From Amborella trichopoda (lineage: Eukaryota; Streptophyta; Magnoliopsida; Amborellales; Amborellaceae): 64,000 nt of DNA. Made by a program: the position numbers and the translations under genes. The notes under the pieces are model-generated. The model worked only from the letters and a program-made list of their open reading frames with translations. It did no database searches and was not told the origin of the DNA. The stretch spans positions 1,072,286 through 1,136,285 of the forward strand of contig NW_006499799.1 of assembly GCF_000471905.2 (NCBI RefSeq), written 5' to 3'. This document shows, in pieces, positions 12,131 to 23,850 of the stretch. How positions within the stretch are numbered: position 1 is the first letter of the stretch; each line of letters starts with the position of its first letter.

Positions 12131-13609
12131 CAATGCCTCATAATGGATGCATCACATTCCCATGAATCAATGTCTCATACAGATGAATCATATTTCATCA
12201 TAACATCATAACATTAAGAAAAATACATGCATTTCATAAGCTTTCTCAGGGCATTCACACATAAGCCCTCTCAATAGCATTTAGCATTCATTATGAATTC
12301 ATTTCATCACTATCGCACTCGTGACCCCTTTTTCTCACAAAGTGCAGTTTACAGGGCTTCATTCACATATCTTAATGGCATTCTCATGGAATTTATCATA
12401 TGGAATTCACATTTATCATATATCAAGATAACTTAGCACTGCATGGTCGTAAAATGATGTCAAGTAACAGTGATATGCCCCTCTTGCATGGGCATAGCTC
12501 CCAATTTAGGGGGATTTTCAGGATGCCTTAACATGAAACTTTGAGCTAATACACTAACCTTTACAAAGATAGTAATTTGAAAGAATTTGGGGACCAATAG
12601 CTCAGAACAAAGTGAGAATTAGTTGATGGAAATCTTCCCTGCAACAGTGCACAGCGACATACTCGCACATTTCAGGTCATAATTCAAAGTCCATGTGAAA
12701 TTTCAAAAACCTCAAAACATGCGACTTTGAGTACATTCATAACCCTTTGCAATGGTGGCAGTTTAAAGGTTTTTAGACACTATTTCCTAAGTCAAAAGCA
12801 TTGTCCAAGGAGGGCCATAGCTGCTAAAATTAGCAGCGACTGTGAGCAGTGTCATGCCTCGACATTTTAGGCCATATCTTTTCTTCCAGGTAAAATTTCA
12901 TCATGACATAGAATGTAGACTTAAAGTAGACATGCATGTCTTTCATTCAAGACAGGTTTGGTCCCATTTGGATGCCATTTGGCAATCAAACACGTTGATG
13001 CAAAAACTGTCACAGTTTTGAAAATTCATAATCTCAAGTTAACATGCGTTTAAAGAACACTTAATATTTCCTAGCCAAACTACACTTGGGGATTGGAACC
13101 TTGTTCATGATAAGGAGTCTCACAGTGAGCAATTTCATGAGTGTCCATAAATAAAAAGATTATATATGTGGTAAAGACAATCATGGCATTGAGAAGCACA
13201 AAAACTGAAATTTCAACCTCATGTTAACGTACTCATGCTTCACATTTTCAGTCTATCATCTTACCCATTCTAAATATTTGTTTTTTACATAAACTATGGA
13301 TACATAGAAACTAAACCCACTTACCTTGACTTCTCACAGTATCTTAAATCCTCACTCACAGCCTCCACGAGCTTTCCTTAAGCTCCACCCATAGGTTATC
13401 ATCTAGGGGTAGCAGTGAACTCCTTAAGGGGAGAGAGGGAGTAGAATGAAGAAAACTGGTTATCAAAGAGTTTAAGTGATCACGGTTGGTGGGATTCACT
13501 ATGGCTGATGCAATCACTCATTGCCTTGACATGTACGGAGCAGCGCTGATATGTATAGAGGTTGTACGTTTGACTAGGACACTCCCCATGTCGGCGCTAG
13601 GCAACAACC

Positions 13610-13850
13610 GGCACTACGTTTTCCTCTTACTCAGTTGGCGTTGTGTTTTCCTCTTACCCAGTTGGGGCTGCGTTTTCCTCTTACTCAGTCAGCGCTACGT
13701 TTTCTTCTTACCCAGCAGACGCTGCGTTTTCCCCTTACTCAGTCGGTGCTATGTTTTCTTCTTACTTAGTCGGTGCTGCGTTTTCCTCTTACTTAGTCAG
13801 CGCTACGTTTTTTTCTTACCCAGCCAGCGTTATGTTTTCTAACCCAGAGA
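13610..13850. repeat. 27-bp minisatellite near the chromovirus LTR start
   Basis: About eight units of roughly 27 bp contain CGTTTTCCTCTTACTCAGTC with a variable GCGCTA/GTGCTG end. Because 27 is a multiple of three, the array gives repetitive open frames in two plus-strand frames; these are not genes. On the minus strand the array lies in the first part of the LTR. Confidence 0.85.
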
Positions 13851-14148
13851 CGGCAATACGCCCCGCGGGTGATATGCTCTCGGTAATACGCTAGACGGTG
13901 ATATGCTCACGGTGATAGTCCTTACACCTATTGCACGCGGCGATACTCCTTGTTGGCATGCAACATTACCAATTCTTCACCCTTGCGCGCAGCGTTAGCT
14001 TTTGCTACATGGACGGCACTAGGCCAAGTCACCCAAAAGGCGTTAGTCGTCGCCCTTAGCGTCGAGCGTGCGCTTCCGTTTTTCTTGATTTCCTTCTCTC
14101 TCTCCACTTCCATGAGTAGTCCGGTTTAATCGAATTGTGGCCTTTACA

Positions 14149-14167
14149 TCGTCCCCCCCTTAAAAGG
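14149..14167 (-). other. Polypurine tract of the chromovirus
   Basis: The minus strand reads CCTTTTAAGGGGGGGACGA immediately before the LTR start TGTAAAGG. This is the plus-strand priming site used in retrotransposon reverse transcription, and it fixes the LTR boundary. Confidence 0.8.
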
Positions 14168-14194
14168 GATTTTTTCCGCAAAATCATATCAACA

Positions 14195-15445
14195 TTAACT
14201 AAAAAAGTGGGGGTATTTCTCCCTAATCTCATCCTCCAGTTCCCATGTTGATTCTTCCCTTGAATGATACTGCCATTGTACCCTGATCAAAGGAATTTCT
14301 CTATTGCACAACACTAGTACTCTCTTGTCTAATATCCCAATTGGTCGTTCAACATAGGTCAAATCTTCTCTGAGCCGGATTGGTTCATACTCCAAGACAT
14401 GGGACAGGTCAGGTTGATATTTCCTTAGCAGTGATTTATGGAAGACATTGTGGACACTGGCCAAATCAGATGGTAGAGTAAGTTAATAGGCCACGCTTCC
14501 AATTCTTTCTAGGACTTCAAAAGGCCTAATGAATTGTAGACTCAATTTCCCCTTTTAACCAGATCTCGTAACACCCTTGATTGGTGATATTTCAGGAAGA
14601 TCGATCCCCACTTCAAATTTGAGGCGTCTGCGACAATTATCGATGTAGCTCTTTTGCCGTCTTTGTTCTGTCTTGAGCCGCTCTCTAATTAAGGAAATCT
14701 TCTCGGATGTCATATGAACTATTTTGGGCCCTAATAATCTTATTTTGCTTACCTCATCCCAACATATGGGTAACCTACACTTTCTTCCAAACAGGGCCTC
14801 ATAAGGTGCCATCTGAATACTGGCTTGAAAACTGTTGCTGCAGGCAAATTCTATCAGAGGTAGATGGTCTTCTCAGCTCCCCTTAAAGTCAGTGACACAT
14901 GCCCTCAACATGTCCTCCAAGGTCTGAATGGTTCTCTCTGACTGTCCATCTGTTTGGAGGTGGAAGGCGGTGCTAAAAGTAGGTCTAGTTCCCAAAGCTG
15001 ACTGCAGACTTGCCCAAAATCTAAAGGTGAATCTAGTATCCCTGTCTGACACAATGCTGATGGGCACTCCGTGCAATCTCACAATTTCCTTTATGTACAA
15101 CTGGGCTAGCTTATCTAAAGCATAGGTCGTGCGAACCGATAAGAAGTGAGCAGCTTTGGTTAATCAGTCCACCACGACCCAGATACTATCATGCCCTGCA
15201 CTTGATCTTGGTAATCCAGAAACAAAGTCCATCATGATGTGTTCCCATTTCCACTCTGGTATGGGCAAGGGCCGTAGCAGTCCAACATGTTTCTGATGCT
15301 CTGTCTTCACTTACTGGCACGTCAAACACTTAATGACAAACAGTGTCACATATCGCTTCATGTTGTTCCACTAGAAGGTCTTTTTCAAGTCCTGATACAT
15401 CTTTGTACTCCCTGGGTGTACCGTGTAATGGGAGTGGTGTGCTTC
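14195..15445 (-). pseudogene. Ty3/gypsy integrase with chromodomain-like C-terminus, broken
   Basis: Read downwards, an HHCC-type zinc-binding part comes first (HPGSTKMYQDLKKTFWW, then CLTCQ). A DDE core follows, with the DFVSGLPR and WVVVD signature, IVSDRDTRF and [20 protein letters not shown]. Next comes a MAPYEALFGRKCRLP stretch, and finally a chromodomain-like end (VQWQYHSREESTWELEDE, stop at 14,195). The enzyme would insert retrotransposon cDNA; the chromodomain-like part is typical of chromoviruses and targets insertion. Several stops and frame changes interrupt it (for example after CLTCQ and after VVVD), so it is non-functional. The end of the reading frame is about 50 bases from the polypurine tract, as expected. 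Confidence 0.9.
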
Positions 15446-15796
15446 CTTCAAGGATTTTTATTAGTTGGGGATCTCCTTTTAAGCCGCTCGAATTTGTTGA
15501 AGGAGTTGGGGTTCTATCATAAAACATGACAGCATTCCTTCCCCCTTGTTACGGGGTTGAGATGGGTGCCACTCCACCACATCCTCTAACAGCTTCATTT
15601 CTCGAACCATGAAATGTGCCACAGAGACTACAACTTTTCAACTTAAGGCGTTGGCTACTACATTTGTTTTGCCCGGTTGGTAATCAATTGTTCAATCATA
15701 ATCATTCAATAAGTCCATCCATCTTCTTTGCCTCATGTATAGCTCTTTTAGGGACAATAGGTACTTGAGGCTCTTGTGGTCGGTGAACACCTTAAC

Positions 15797-16189
15797 CTAG
15801 GCCCCGTAGAGGTAGTGTCTCCAGATTTTTAATGTGAACACTATTGCTGCGAGCTCCAAGTCATGAGTGGGATAGTTCTGTTCATGTGGCTTTAGTTGTC
15901 TGGAGGCGTACGCAATAACTTTACCTCTCTGCATAAGTACACATCCAAGGCCCTTATGGGATGCATCGGTATAAACCACAAAGTCTTCATTTCCTTTGGG
16001 TAAGGCTAATATTGGAGTTGTGACTAGTCTCTTCTTAAATTCTTGGAAACTCCTCTCAAACTCCTCTGACCATACAAAATTTGCATTCTTCTGGGTCAGT
16101 CGAGTCAGGGGATGCACTATCTTTGAGAATCCTTCTACAAAGCGCCTACAGTACCCTGTCTGCCCCAAGAAGCTACAAACCTTGGTCAC
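15797..16189 (-). pseudogene. Ty3/gypsy RNase H domain
   Basis: An open stretch of 130 codons covers the end of the reverse transcriptase connection ([27 protein letters not shown]) and the RNase H core. The core shows [14 protein letters not shown] with its catalytic aspartate and a conserved [10 protein letters not shown] stretch with the second acidic residue. It ends at WRHYLYGA, where a stop replaces the expected continuation. It belongs to the same minus-strand element as the integrase below it. Confidence 0.9.
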
Positions 16190-16990
16190 ATTTATTGGCC
16201 TTTCTCACTTAAGTACAGCTTCGATCTTACAGGCATCAACCGTGATTCCATCCTTATAAACAATGAGCCCAAGGAAGGCCACCCTGGAGAGCCAAAACTC
16301 GCTCTTGCTACTCTTAGCATACAATCTTTTTTACTTCAAAGCTTGCAAGACCATTCTTAGATGTTGTTCATGCAATTGTCGACTCTTTGAATATACCAAG
16401 GTATCATCGATGAAAACCACTACAAAGTCATCAAGGAAGGGTCTAAACACCCTATTTATCAAATCCTTGAACACAGTGGGGGCGTTGGTTAACCTGAATG
16501 GCATAACAAGAAACTCGTAATGACTGTATCAAGTTCTGAAGGCAATCTTTGGAACGTCTCTCTCCTTGACTAGCAATTGATGATAACCCGATCTGAGGTC
16601 AATCTTTGAAAACACTTGGGGGTCCCTTGGAGCTAGTCAAAGAGGTCGTCAATACTAGGCAGAGGGTACTTATTTTTCACCGTCACCTGGTTTAACTGCC
16701 TATAGTCAATGCATAATCTTAAGGACCCATCCTTTTTCTTCACAAACAAGACCGGTGCACCTCAGGGTGACACACAGGGTCGGATGAATCCTTTATCCAA
16801 TAATTCCTGCAACTGCTCTTTTAACTCTTTCAATTCTACTGGAGCCATTCTATAAGGGGCTTTAGAAATGAGAGCAGTGTCAAGTACTACTTCTATTTCA
16901 AATTCGATTTCTCGTTCTGGAGGTAGGGATGGCAACTCCTCTGGGAAAACCTCAGAGTATTCTTTCACTACCGGTATCCCTTCCAACTGG
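16190..16990 (-). pseudogene. Ty3/gypsy reverse transcriptase, broken
   Basis: The N-terminal part reads PYRMAPVELKELKEQLQELL then GFIRPCVSP (to ~16,762). The middle part carries [13 protein letters not shown], containing the IDD form of the catalytic Y/F-x-D-D motif, at about 16,390-16,435. Frame changes and stops separate these parts. The enzyme would copy element RNA into DNA. Together with protease upstream and RNase H downstream on the minus strand, this gives the Ty3/gypsy order PR-RT-RH-IN. Confidence 0.85.
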
Positions 16991-17554
16991 GTCTGAACAT
17001 CCCGATTCTCCACCACATAAGCTAAGTACCTTTCACACTTTATAGCCAGAAGGTGAGAGGCCCGAAGGGCAAAGATGAGGTGCAATGGGGAGATGTCCCT
17101 AATGCCCTTGAAGTCTATTCCTGCTAGAACGGGGCATTTAAAGGTTACCATCTTTTCATGAAAATTGACGGTGGCATGGTGTGTAAACAACCAATCCATG
17201 CCTAAAATCACATCAAAGTCTTGAATGTCTAGGTGGATTAGATCCACAGGTAGGTCGCACCCATAAATCGTGAGCTTACACTGTCTATATATTCTATCAG
17301 TCTCTATAAAGCCTCCCACAGGCGTGCATACTACTAACATATAGTTGAGATATGCAGGCTGTGACATTCATGTAACGGGAAAAATGGGGTGCAACAAATG
17401 AATGAGAGGATCCAGGGTCAATTAAGACTTTAACATTAATATCACAAATTGAGAGCATACATCTGATCACTGAGGTGGATGCCTTAGCCTCTTGTTCAGT
17501 AAGTGCGAACACTCGTCCCTGAGTCTTCGAGCGATCCTCGGTCTTCATCATCAA
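16991..17554 (-). pseudogene. Ty3/gypsy aspartic protease and linker to RT
   Basis: The frame at 17,297-17,554 contains VLIDPGSSHSFVA. The canonical retroviral-type aspartic protease motif is D-(S/T)-G; here it is D-P-G, a variant I recall from other plant Ty3 elements. The next frame (16,762-17,367) holds LDIQDFDVILGMDWLFTHHA, the flap/second-strand region typical of this lineage. It then runs into the linker (EYSEVFPEELPSLPPEREIEF) and the RT start. The frames overlap by about 70 bases in different frames, indicating a frameshift within the protease. Confidence 0.85.
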
Positions 17555-17610
17555 GCAATCCTTCTCCCAGTGGCCACGCTTGCCGCATTTCAGACATACA
17601 TTCTTTTTCC
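17555..17610 (-). pseudogene. Gag CCHC zinc knuckle, truncated
   Basis: The minus strand translates to CLKCGKRGHWEKDC, a CX2CX4HX4C nucleic-acid-binding knuckle typical of the end of Ty3/gypsy gag. Upstream gag, leader, PBS and 5' LTR are missing. The chromovirus is therefore truncated at its 5' side about here. Confidence 0.8.
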
Positions 17611-17879
17611 AGAACGTTAAGAGCTACTCCCACTACACGGAACGTTAAGGGCTACTCCCCCGTGCTTCACCAAGGGACTTAATGCATCACCTAGGCTTAT
17701 CCCTGAATGTGCCACTCCAGTCTTAGTGTCACGCACAGGCCTTGGCACTCCCCTTTCGACCATCATCTCTCATCCTTAGGAACTTCATTCCTTACATCAC
17801 AATCTCACTCCTCAGAGAGCCCAGTCTCCGGTGACAGCTCTATTGCTCGTGGAGTCACGTCCCTTCACCGCTACCACCA
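17611..17879. other. Junction between truncated chromovirus and arm 2
   Basis: Just beyond the zinc knuckle, AACGTTAAGAGCTACTCCC and AACGTTAAGGGCTACTCCC stand about 29 bases apart, a short tandem duplication at the breakpoint. The following ~200 bp, to the start of the tandem array, is not clearly matched in arm 1. It may be another form of the non-repeated insert seen in both arrays. Confidence 0.5.
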
Positions 17880-19080
17880 CGGTTTGTGCTGCATGACTTT
17901 AAACTGTACTGCCACAGTCTGTGCTGCATGACTTTAAACTACACTACCACAGTCTATGTTGCATGACCTTAAATTGCACTGCCACAGTCTGCGCTGCATG
18001 ACATTAAACTGCACTACCACGGTCCATGTTGCATGACCCTAAACTGCACAGCCATAGTCCTTGTCACATGACTCAAAACTGTACAACCATGGTCCGAACT
18101 ATACGACCTTAAACTATAGCGGAGGTCTAGTTGTACGACTTTCAACTACAAAGTCCTTGTCACATGACTCAAAACTATACGACTATGGTCCGAACTATAT
18201 GACCTTAAACTATAGTGGAGGTCTAGTTGCATGACTTTAAACTGTATAGTCCTTGTCAAATGACTTTAAACTTATGACCATGGTCCAGATGTGTGACCTT
18301 AAACCATAGTGCACGTCCTGACAGCATGACGATAAAAGGCTTAACACCATGGTCCAAACTATACGACCCTAAATTGTACCAGAGGTCTAGTTGCATGATT
18401 ACAAACTACATGGTTCTAGCTCTATGACTTTAAACTGCATAGTCATGGTCCGAGCTACAAGACCCTAAAATTGTAACGCGCACTGCAACAAATAGTCCAT
18501 ACGCATAACTCCAACTAGACCCCCGGTGGAGTTAGATGTATGCAGGGGTCATACTCACCCGATCATCTCCAGAGAGTTAAGGTCATTCTTACCCCTTCAA
18601 CCAATGTTGGGGTTCATCTGTGCCCTGGCCTGTCAGAGTTCCATGCACACCGTATTCATTGTCCCCTTGGAGTCACACTGGCCCTCCTAATCCCTAGTGA
18701 AGCCTCTCCCGTTTACTACTCCTCGTAGGGTCACCACCTTCATCTACATCTCTTCACATGTGTATAGCTTTAACTATCTTTATCCATAGGGAGTCAGATT
18801 GCTATCCACATACCTACCCCCTATGCAGCCCTACTGACATGGCGATTTGTACTCAATCCTGCTGCATGACCTAAACTGCATAGCCATGGTCCAAACTATA
18901 TGACCTTAAACTATGACGGAGGTCTAGTTGCATGACCTTAAACTGCATGGTCCTAGTTGCATGACCTAAAACTGCATAACCACAGTCCAAGCTATATAAC
19001 CTTAAAACATCGTACGCGTCCTGACAGCATGATGTTAAACTACTTTTCCCAGTTCTAGGAGGCGTGACCTTAAAACATTC
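17880..19080. repeat. Tandem GCATGACCTTAAACTGC array, arm 2
   Basis: Units of about 35-45 bp carry GCATGACCTTAAACTGCA with a CCATGGTCC-like spacer; these are the reverse complement of the arm 1 units. A non-repeated stretch at 18,500-18,840 interrupts the array, matching the position of the arm 1 insert. The array continues about 230 bp farther inward than the region paired with arm 1. Confidence 0.85.
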
Positions 19081-19884
19081 CCCCATTAACCGCACACCCC
19101 TTTCACGTGTATCTTCGTGCATGCTTTCTCTAACCGACCTGTTTGTGTGCATGTACCCTCTTCTTCTCCCCAGTGAGCCTACAAAGGCGCACACGCCCTT
19201 TACGTGCATCTCCACGTACGTCTTCCCTAGAAGGCTCATTCGTGTGCACGAGCCACCTTCACCATATTTTATCATCTCCCAGTGAGTCTTACCCATGCTC
19301 ACCAAACGGTAAGCCATCTTGGCACCCATATTCGCCGTCAACTAGTGGGTCACCACCTTTCACCTACCATCCAATCAACTCTCCATAGGCAACTTCATGC
19401 CATCCTCCCAAATAAGTCAAAGTCATCATCAGACTCACTCTATGGCCTCTACAGACTGCCATTCCTTACTGCTACGGTCCAACTGTATGACCCTCAACTA
19501 TAGTGTGCGTCCTGACCACATGACGTTAAAAGGCTTCGCATAGGTCTCAAAGGCACGACCCTAAAACATGCCTTCTCAAAAAAAAGGTCATGGTGCACAC
19601 CTGGACAAGTGAACGCCATGAGTAAAAATGACGGACAGGCATGGTCACGAAATCAGGAGTAAAAGAGTTCCGTGGAAAAAGAAACTTAGGCACGATGAAA
19701 AACCCAAGAGGGTACTGTGAGCAAAAATGGATGAAAAGGGTGGATATGACCACAAAGTCATGGGTAAAAGAGCTCAAAAATAACAAAAGTTGGTGAAAAC
19801 GGTCCTCACGGTGCCACTTCCCATGTTCAAGTGAAAGCCCGCTTGGATCGAAAAAGCAGGTTGACGCACTTCCACCGCCTCAGC

Positions 19885-20165
19885 TGACTCCCCGGTTTCA
19901 TGGCTCATCAGGGAGCGATAGCCTCATAAGATCTCCCCAGGTTTATGGCTCACTAGGGAGTGAAAGCACATAAGACCTCTCCGGTTTCATGGCTCATCAG
20001 GGAGCGAGAGCACATAAGATCTCACCGGTTTCATGGCTCATCAAGGAGTGGGAGCCACATAAGATCTCCCGAGTTTCATTGCTCATCAGGGAGTGAGAGC
20101 TGCATAAGATCTCCCCAATTTCATGGCTCATCAAAGAGTGAGAACCGCATAAGATCTCTCTAGTT
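19885..20165. repeat. Tandem array, ~47 bp units, arm 2
   Basis: About six units read CGGTTTCATGGCTCATCAGG then GAGCGAGAGCACATAAGATC. They are the inverse of the array at 8,500-8,910. Confidence 0.85.
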
Positions 20166-21864
20166 CAACAACAACAAGAGTCCTTGTTGACCAAAAGATC
20201 CCTTAGAAAATGCTAAGAGACATCGCAAAGGCATGAAACTGACGAAGCTAGGGTCTAACCTGTCACAGGCTTCATGGTAGTCTTCACCAAACCACCTAGC
20301 CTACAAGAGACCAGACTTTCAGGTTGGGTCAGAAGCCTCGATTGGACCCCACTAGATGAGACTTACAGGAGATACCTTGAGCAGCAAAAGAAAACCTGGT
20401 GTAGCATCACACAATGCCGATTGAAGGTTTGTAGCATTTGGATATCAAAAAAGGCCTGGTTCTGTACGAGGAGGTCTTGACAAAGGCCTCATGCTCCAGA
20501 ACCACAGATAGTCTCTTGAGGGTGTGGACTTTCACAAAGATCCCTCAAACTTCCCAAATGATTGTACTTCTCGATTATCTTGAAGCACAACATTCGGCGG
20601 GGCATGCTGATGGAAGGTATTTTTCATCAACATGGGACCCCTGCTCAGTAAAGGCTTAGCAAGTAGTAGAAATTCCAATAGTCTCAGAACAGCCCCAGAA
20701 CTAGCCAAGATCTTCATAAGGTCTCTCAAAAGTCACCTGTCAAGTTTTATCATATTCTGACATGTTTAAGGCAGTGCAGATTGTTTCGGTAGAATCGACC
20801 TCTAGCACCTTGAAACAGACCCCTATAACTAGAGCTATATTTTCAACATCTCAAATTGTTGTGGGACCACCACCATTGGATTTGACACAGTCGAAAACCC
20901 GCAAGGGTCAAATTTTAGCTCAAACGGACATTCCAGGAAGAAGTTATAAGCGAAAGAGTGAAACAGGAGAAGCCGCACGCTATTCTCATGTGGCCACCCT
21001 GTAACACTACACCATTGAAGGGACAGTCACGATCAATAACTTTCGAAGCTCATATCTCACTCGTCCTAAGTCAAATAAAGCTCAAATTTGGTGAGCATAT
21101 TCATCTAGTCAAGACGAGCAATTCGATATGTGGCACACCCCGTAACGATACCCGAGTGCGAAGAAAAGCTAGAGAGAAGTAATCTATGAAGAAAGTGCAG
21201 GAACTTCAACAGTGTCATGCCTCGCTCGAGTGACCAAATCATGCTGCTCACGTGCCTGATTGATGTGAGACCAATTCCATTGCGGGCATAGGGTCTTGGG
21301 CCATCTATGACCCGAACCCCGTAGATTAACGGTTGGATTTTGCACATGAAGCCGACAAATAGACTGCAAATTCCATCGCCGGAATCCTTGAGTCCGACCA
21401 AAATTCCAAACTTACAAAATCTTTGTTCGGCCATGGAATCAAGCTGCGTTTGGTGCCCCGTGATCGTAGTGGCATGCTCAATGTGATGCAGCAAAAAACA
21501 TCAAGGAACAACACACTATCGATCCAAAGTTTCAAGATCTACTCAAATTTCAAGTCACATGATCGTGCACCAAACACACGATCCATGGATCAAAATTGGT
21601 ATCGAATCGATCGCCATGCCGAGCCCTATAAGAAAACAATCATCTTACGATCAACCAGGCATCAGAACGACCCCGGATCAGCCATGCAAGATCACGCAAG
21701 TCTCAAGGCAACACAGGGATTGTTCTGGAATTCCACAACTTGTTAGAAATGGGCAAATCTGTCATTTTCCCCCCTATTTTCTAATTTTTTTTAATTTAAT
21801 TTATTTTTAATTTTCAGTAATTAGGGTTACTTTTGATCATCCACCCATATTTGGGGCACACTTC

Positions 21865-21872
21865 TATATATA
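21865..21872 (+). promoter_or_regulatory. TATA box, arm 2
   Basis: TATATATA follows CATCCACCCATATTTGGGGC. The same context (CATCCACCC, then TATA about 20-25 bases later) precedes the TATA box at 25,487, and CATCCACCCATGCTTGAGGC occurs at 44,883. A core promoter is therefore likely conserved across the repeat superfamily. Confidence 0.55.
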
Positions 21873-22978
21873 CGTACCATCATTGTACACAAAAATAAAG
21901 AAGAGACAGAGGCATACACACACAAGAGAGAGTTTTCACTTAATACAAGTTTATCGTTCTTACCATTGTTGTGTCACGCTTGAGAGAGGGAGTTAGGTGA
22001 GAAAAAATTTTGACTAGTACCCCTAAGTTTGAGGTAAACCTTCTCTCTCCTATTTTTCTTTCTTCTTCTCTCTCTTCTCCCCTCTCTTCTCCTTCTTTTT
22101 CGTCTGAGTTCCTCGCAGGGGCCATACATGGCAGTGGCAGTGCCGTGCATGCCTCTCCCTTGGTCTCACAGGGCACACATGGCGATGGCAGTGCCATGCG
22201 CGAGTCTCCTTCCCCTTCTACTTGTATGTTTCTTCCTTCAAGTGAGGTCTGTAGATGGCCCTGCCCATCGCCGCCCACAGACGTAGTTTTGACGTCTCGG
22301 TGAAGAACCCAGATGGCAAGGTTTGTTGCCGCCTATACAGGTCTTTCCCTATCACGCGTCTAGTGTAGACGGCGATACCTATCGCCGCCCACTAGGGGCT
22401 TTGCAACACCTATCGTCGTCCACGAGCCTCCTCCGCGTGCCCGGTGCTTGTTGCCATTCTCCCTGCGTCCCGCGCCTATCGTCGTACGACCTAAGAAAAA
22501 CTATCATCGTGTGCCTTGTCAAGAGCTAGCGCCGTCTCATTGTATTGCCCACCGTGTGCCTATTGACGTCTAGATTTCCCCTTCTCTTTGTCATCTCATT
22601 CTTTCCTCTTCCTCCTCTCACTTTACTGAGGGTAGACCGAGCCTATCACCGACGTGTTGACCTCGGTTCTAAGTAGTATTGCCGCCATGCTGGTCCTGAG
22701 AACCATGCCCGTCTTGCTACCACTTCGAGTCGGTAATTTTTTGTTGTCATTTTAGTCTCACCCCTATGTCAAGCTCTCTTCTCTTTTCTATCTTTCACCG
22801 AACCTTGCACGTTATCGCCTTCTCATGTGAATGTGAATTGCCCTAAGACAAGAGTGGGTCCCTTCGACCCACTTGTCTTACAAATTAACCATAGAAGTAT
22901 TGTGCAGAAAAACAAGAGGATTAGAGGTCAAGGGAGGCGATTCCGAACCTACTCAAGTAGCTGGGGGGCTTTCTTCGT

Positions 22979-23018
22979 GATCTAAGAGGGCGCCCATGGG
23001 AGCCAGCCTGAGTAAGTC
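22979..23018 (+). promoter_or_regulatory. Leader module with splice-donor-like site, arm 2
   Basis: GATCTAAGAGGGC is followed by CCTGAGTAAGTCC, with GT at 23,012-23,013. It lies about 1.1 kb downstream of the TATA box and about 170 bases before the end of the repeat. Confidence 0.5.
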
Positions 23019-23194
23019 CCGAACTCACCTAAAATTCCTCTCTCATTGGTTGGTATACCTACCCTTACCCTCGAGCAAGGTTCCGAGAGAGCGATCTCAA
23101 ATCTCAGATTCACTAGAAACCCGAGACACTTGCTGTCAGATCACCTAGATCCGGAGGGCGAGATCGAGGCATCTAACCAAGCGCCACTCTACCA

Positions 23195-23850
23195 AAAAAT
23201 TTCCTACCTTAGCCCCACCTCTCAAAAACAAAATTTTGGCCTCAGTGCCACCCTTCAAAAAAAAAAATTCCAGCCTCAGTGTCACCCCTCAAAAACAAAA
23301 TCACTGCCTCAACGCCACCCTCTAAAAAAACATTCCGGCCTCAATGCCACCCTCCAAAAATTCTGGCCTCAGAACCAACCCTCAAAAACAAAAATTTTGG
23401 CTTCAGCGCCACCCTCTGAAAAAAAATAAAAAATTCGGCCTCAACGTCACCCTCCAAAAAAATTCCGGCCTTAGCATCATCCTTCAAAAAACAAAATTTC
23501 AGCCTCAGCGCCACCCTCCAAAAAACTTCTGGCCTCAGTTCCACCCTTCAAAAAACAAAATTCCGGCCTCAAAGACACCCCTCAAAAACAAAATTCAGTG
23601 CCACCCTTAAAAATTTCGGCCTCAGTGCCACCCTCCAAAAACTACGGCCTCGTCGTCACCCCTCAAAAACAAAATTTTGACCTCAGTGTTACCCTCCAAA
23701 AATTCCGACCTCAGCACCACCCCACAAAAACAAAAATTCCAGCCTCAGCGCCATCTTCCAAACAAAATTTTCGGCCTCAGCGCCACCCTACAAAAAAACA
23801 TTTCCGGCCTCGGTGCCACAACAAAGACCGCTCGGCTCAGTGTCATCCCA
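23195..23850. repeat. ~32-bp minisatellite (CGGCCTCAGCGCCACCCTC)
   Basis: Roughly twenty units of about 28-36 bp carry GGCCTCAGCGCCACCCTC followed by an A-rich part with CAAAAACAAAATTC. Variation lies mostly in the A-run length. Its lysine-, proline- and glutamine-rich open frames on the plus strand are by-products of the repeat. Confidence 0.9.

Larger units (their letters stand above)
10912..14148 (-). mobile_element. 3' LTR of a Tekay/Del-like Ty3/gypsy chromovirus, 3.2 kb
   Basis: On the minus strand the LTR starts TGTAAAGGCC at 14,148, directly after a G-rich polypurine tract, and ends GGTTCGTGACA at 10,912, giving TGT...ACA ends. The length of 3,237 bp fits the long LTRs of the Tekay/Del group. 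It contains two internal repeat arrays (11,895-12,130 and 13,610-13,850). The 5' LTR is not in the window, so TG...CA ends could not be confirmed against a second copy. The five bases outside the lower-coordinate end are AGGGT; no matching target duplication can be checked, because the other end of the element is lost. Confidence 0.75.
18110..23185 (+). repeat. Arm 2 of the large inverted repeat (retroelement LTR/leader-like)
   Basis: This is the plus-strand counterpart of 5,372-10,911. Paired anchors include the segment around 18,460 with 10,560, the GATGAGCCATG array at 19,885-20,165 with 8,500-8,910, the stretch at 21,423-21,746 with 6,939-7,160, the TATA box at 21,865 with 6,806, and the leader module at 22,979 with 5,541. 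The outer match stops after GAGATCGAGGCA(T/C)CTAAC. Long open frames inside, such as 21,423-21,746, are conserved between the arms only because the DNA is; they contain no known domain. Confidence 0.75.

Noticed and set aside
13486-13894. Repetitive hydrophobic or serine-rich proteins
   Set aside because: Both frames are products of a 27-bp minisatellite inside an LTR.
5372-23185. Arms 1 and 2 as the LTR pair of the enclosed chromovirus
   Set aside because: LTRs are direct repeats, whereas these arms are inverted. The chromovirus has its own 3.2-kb LTR with PPT and TGT...ACA ends.
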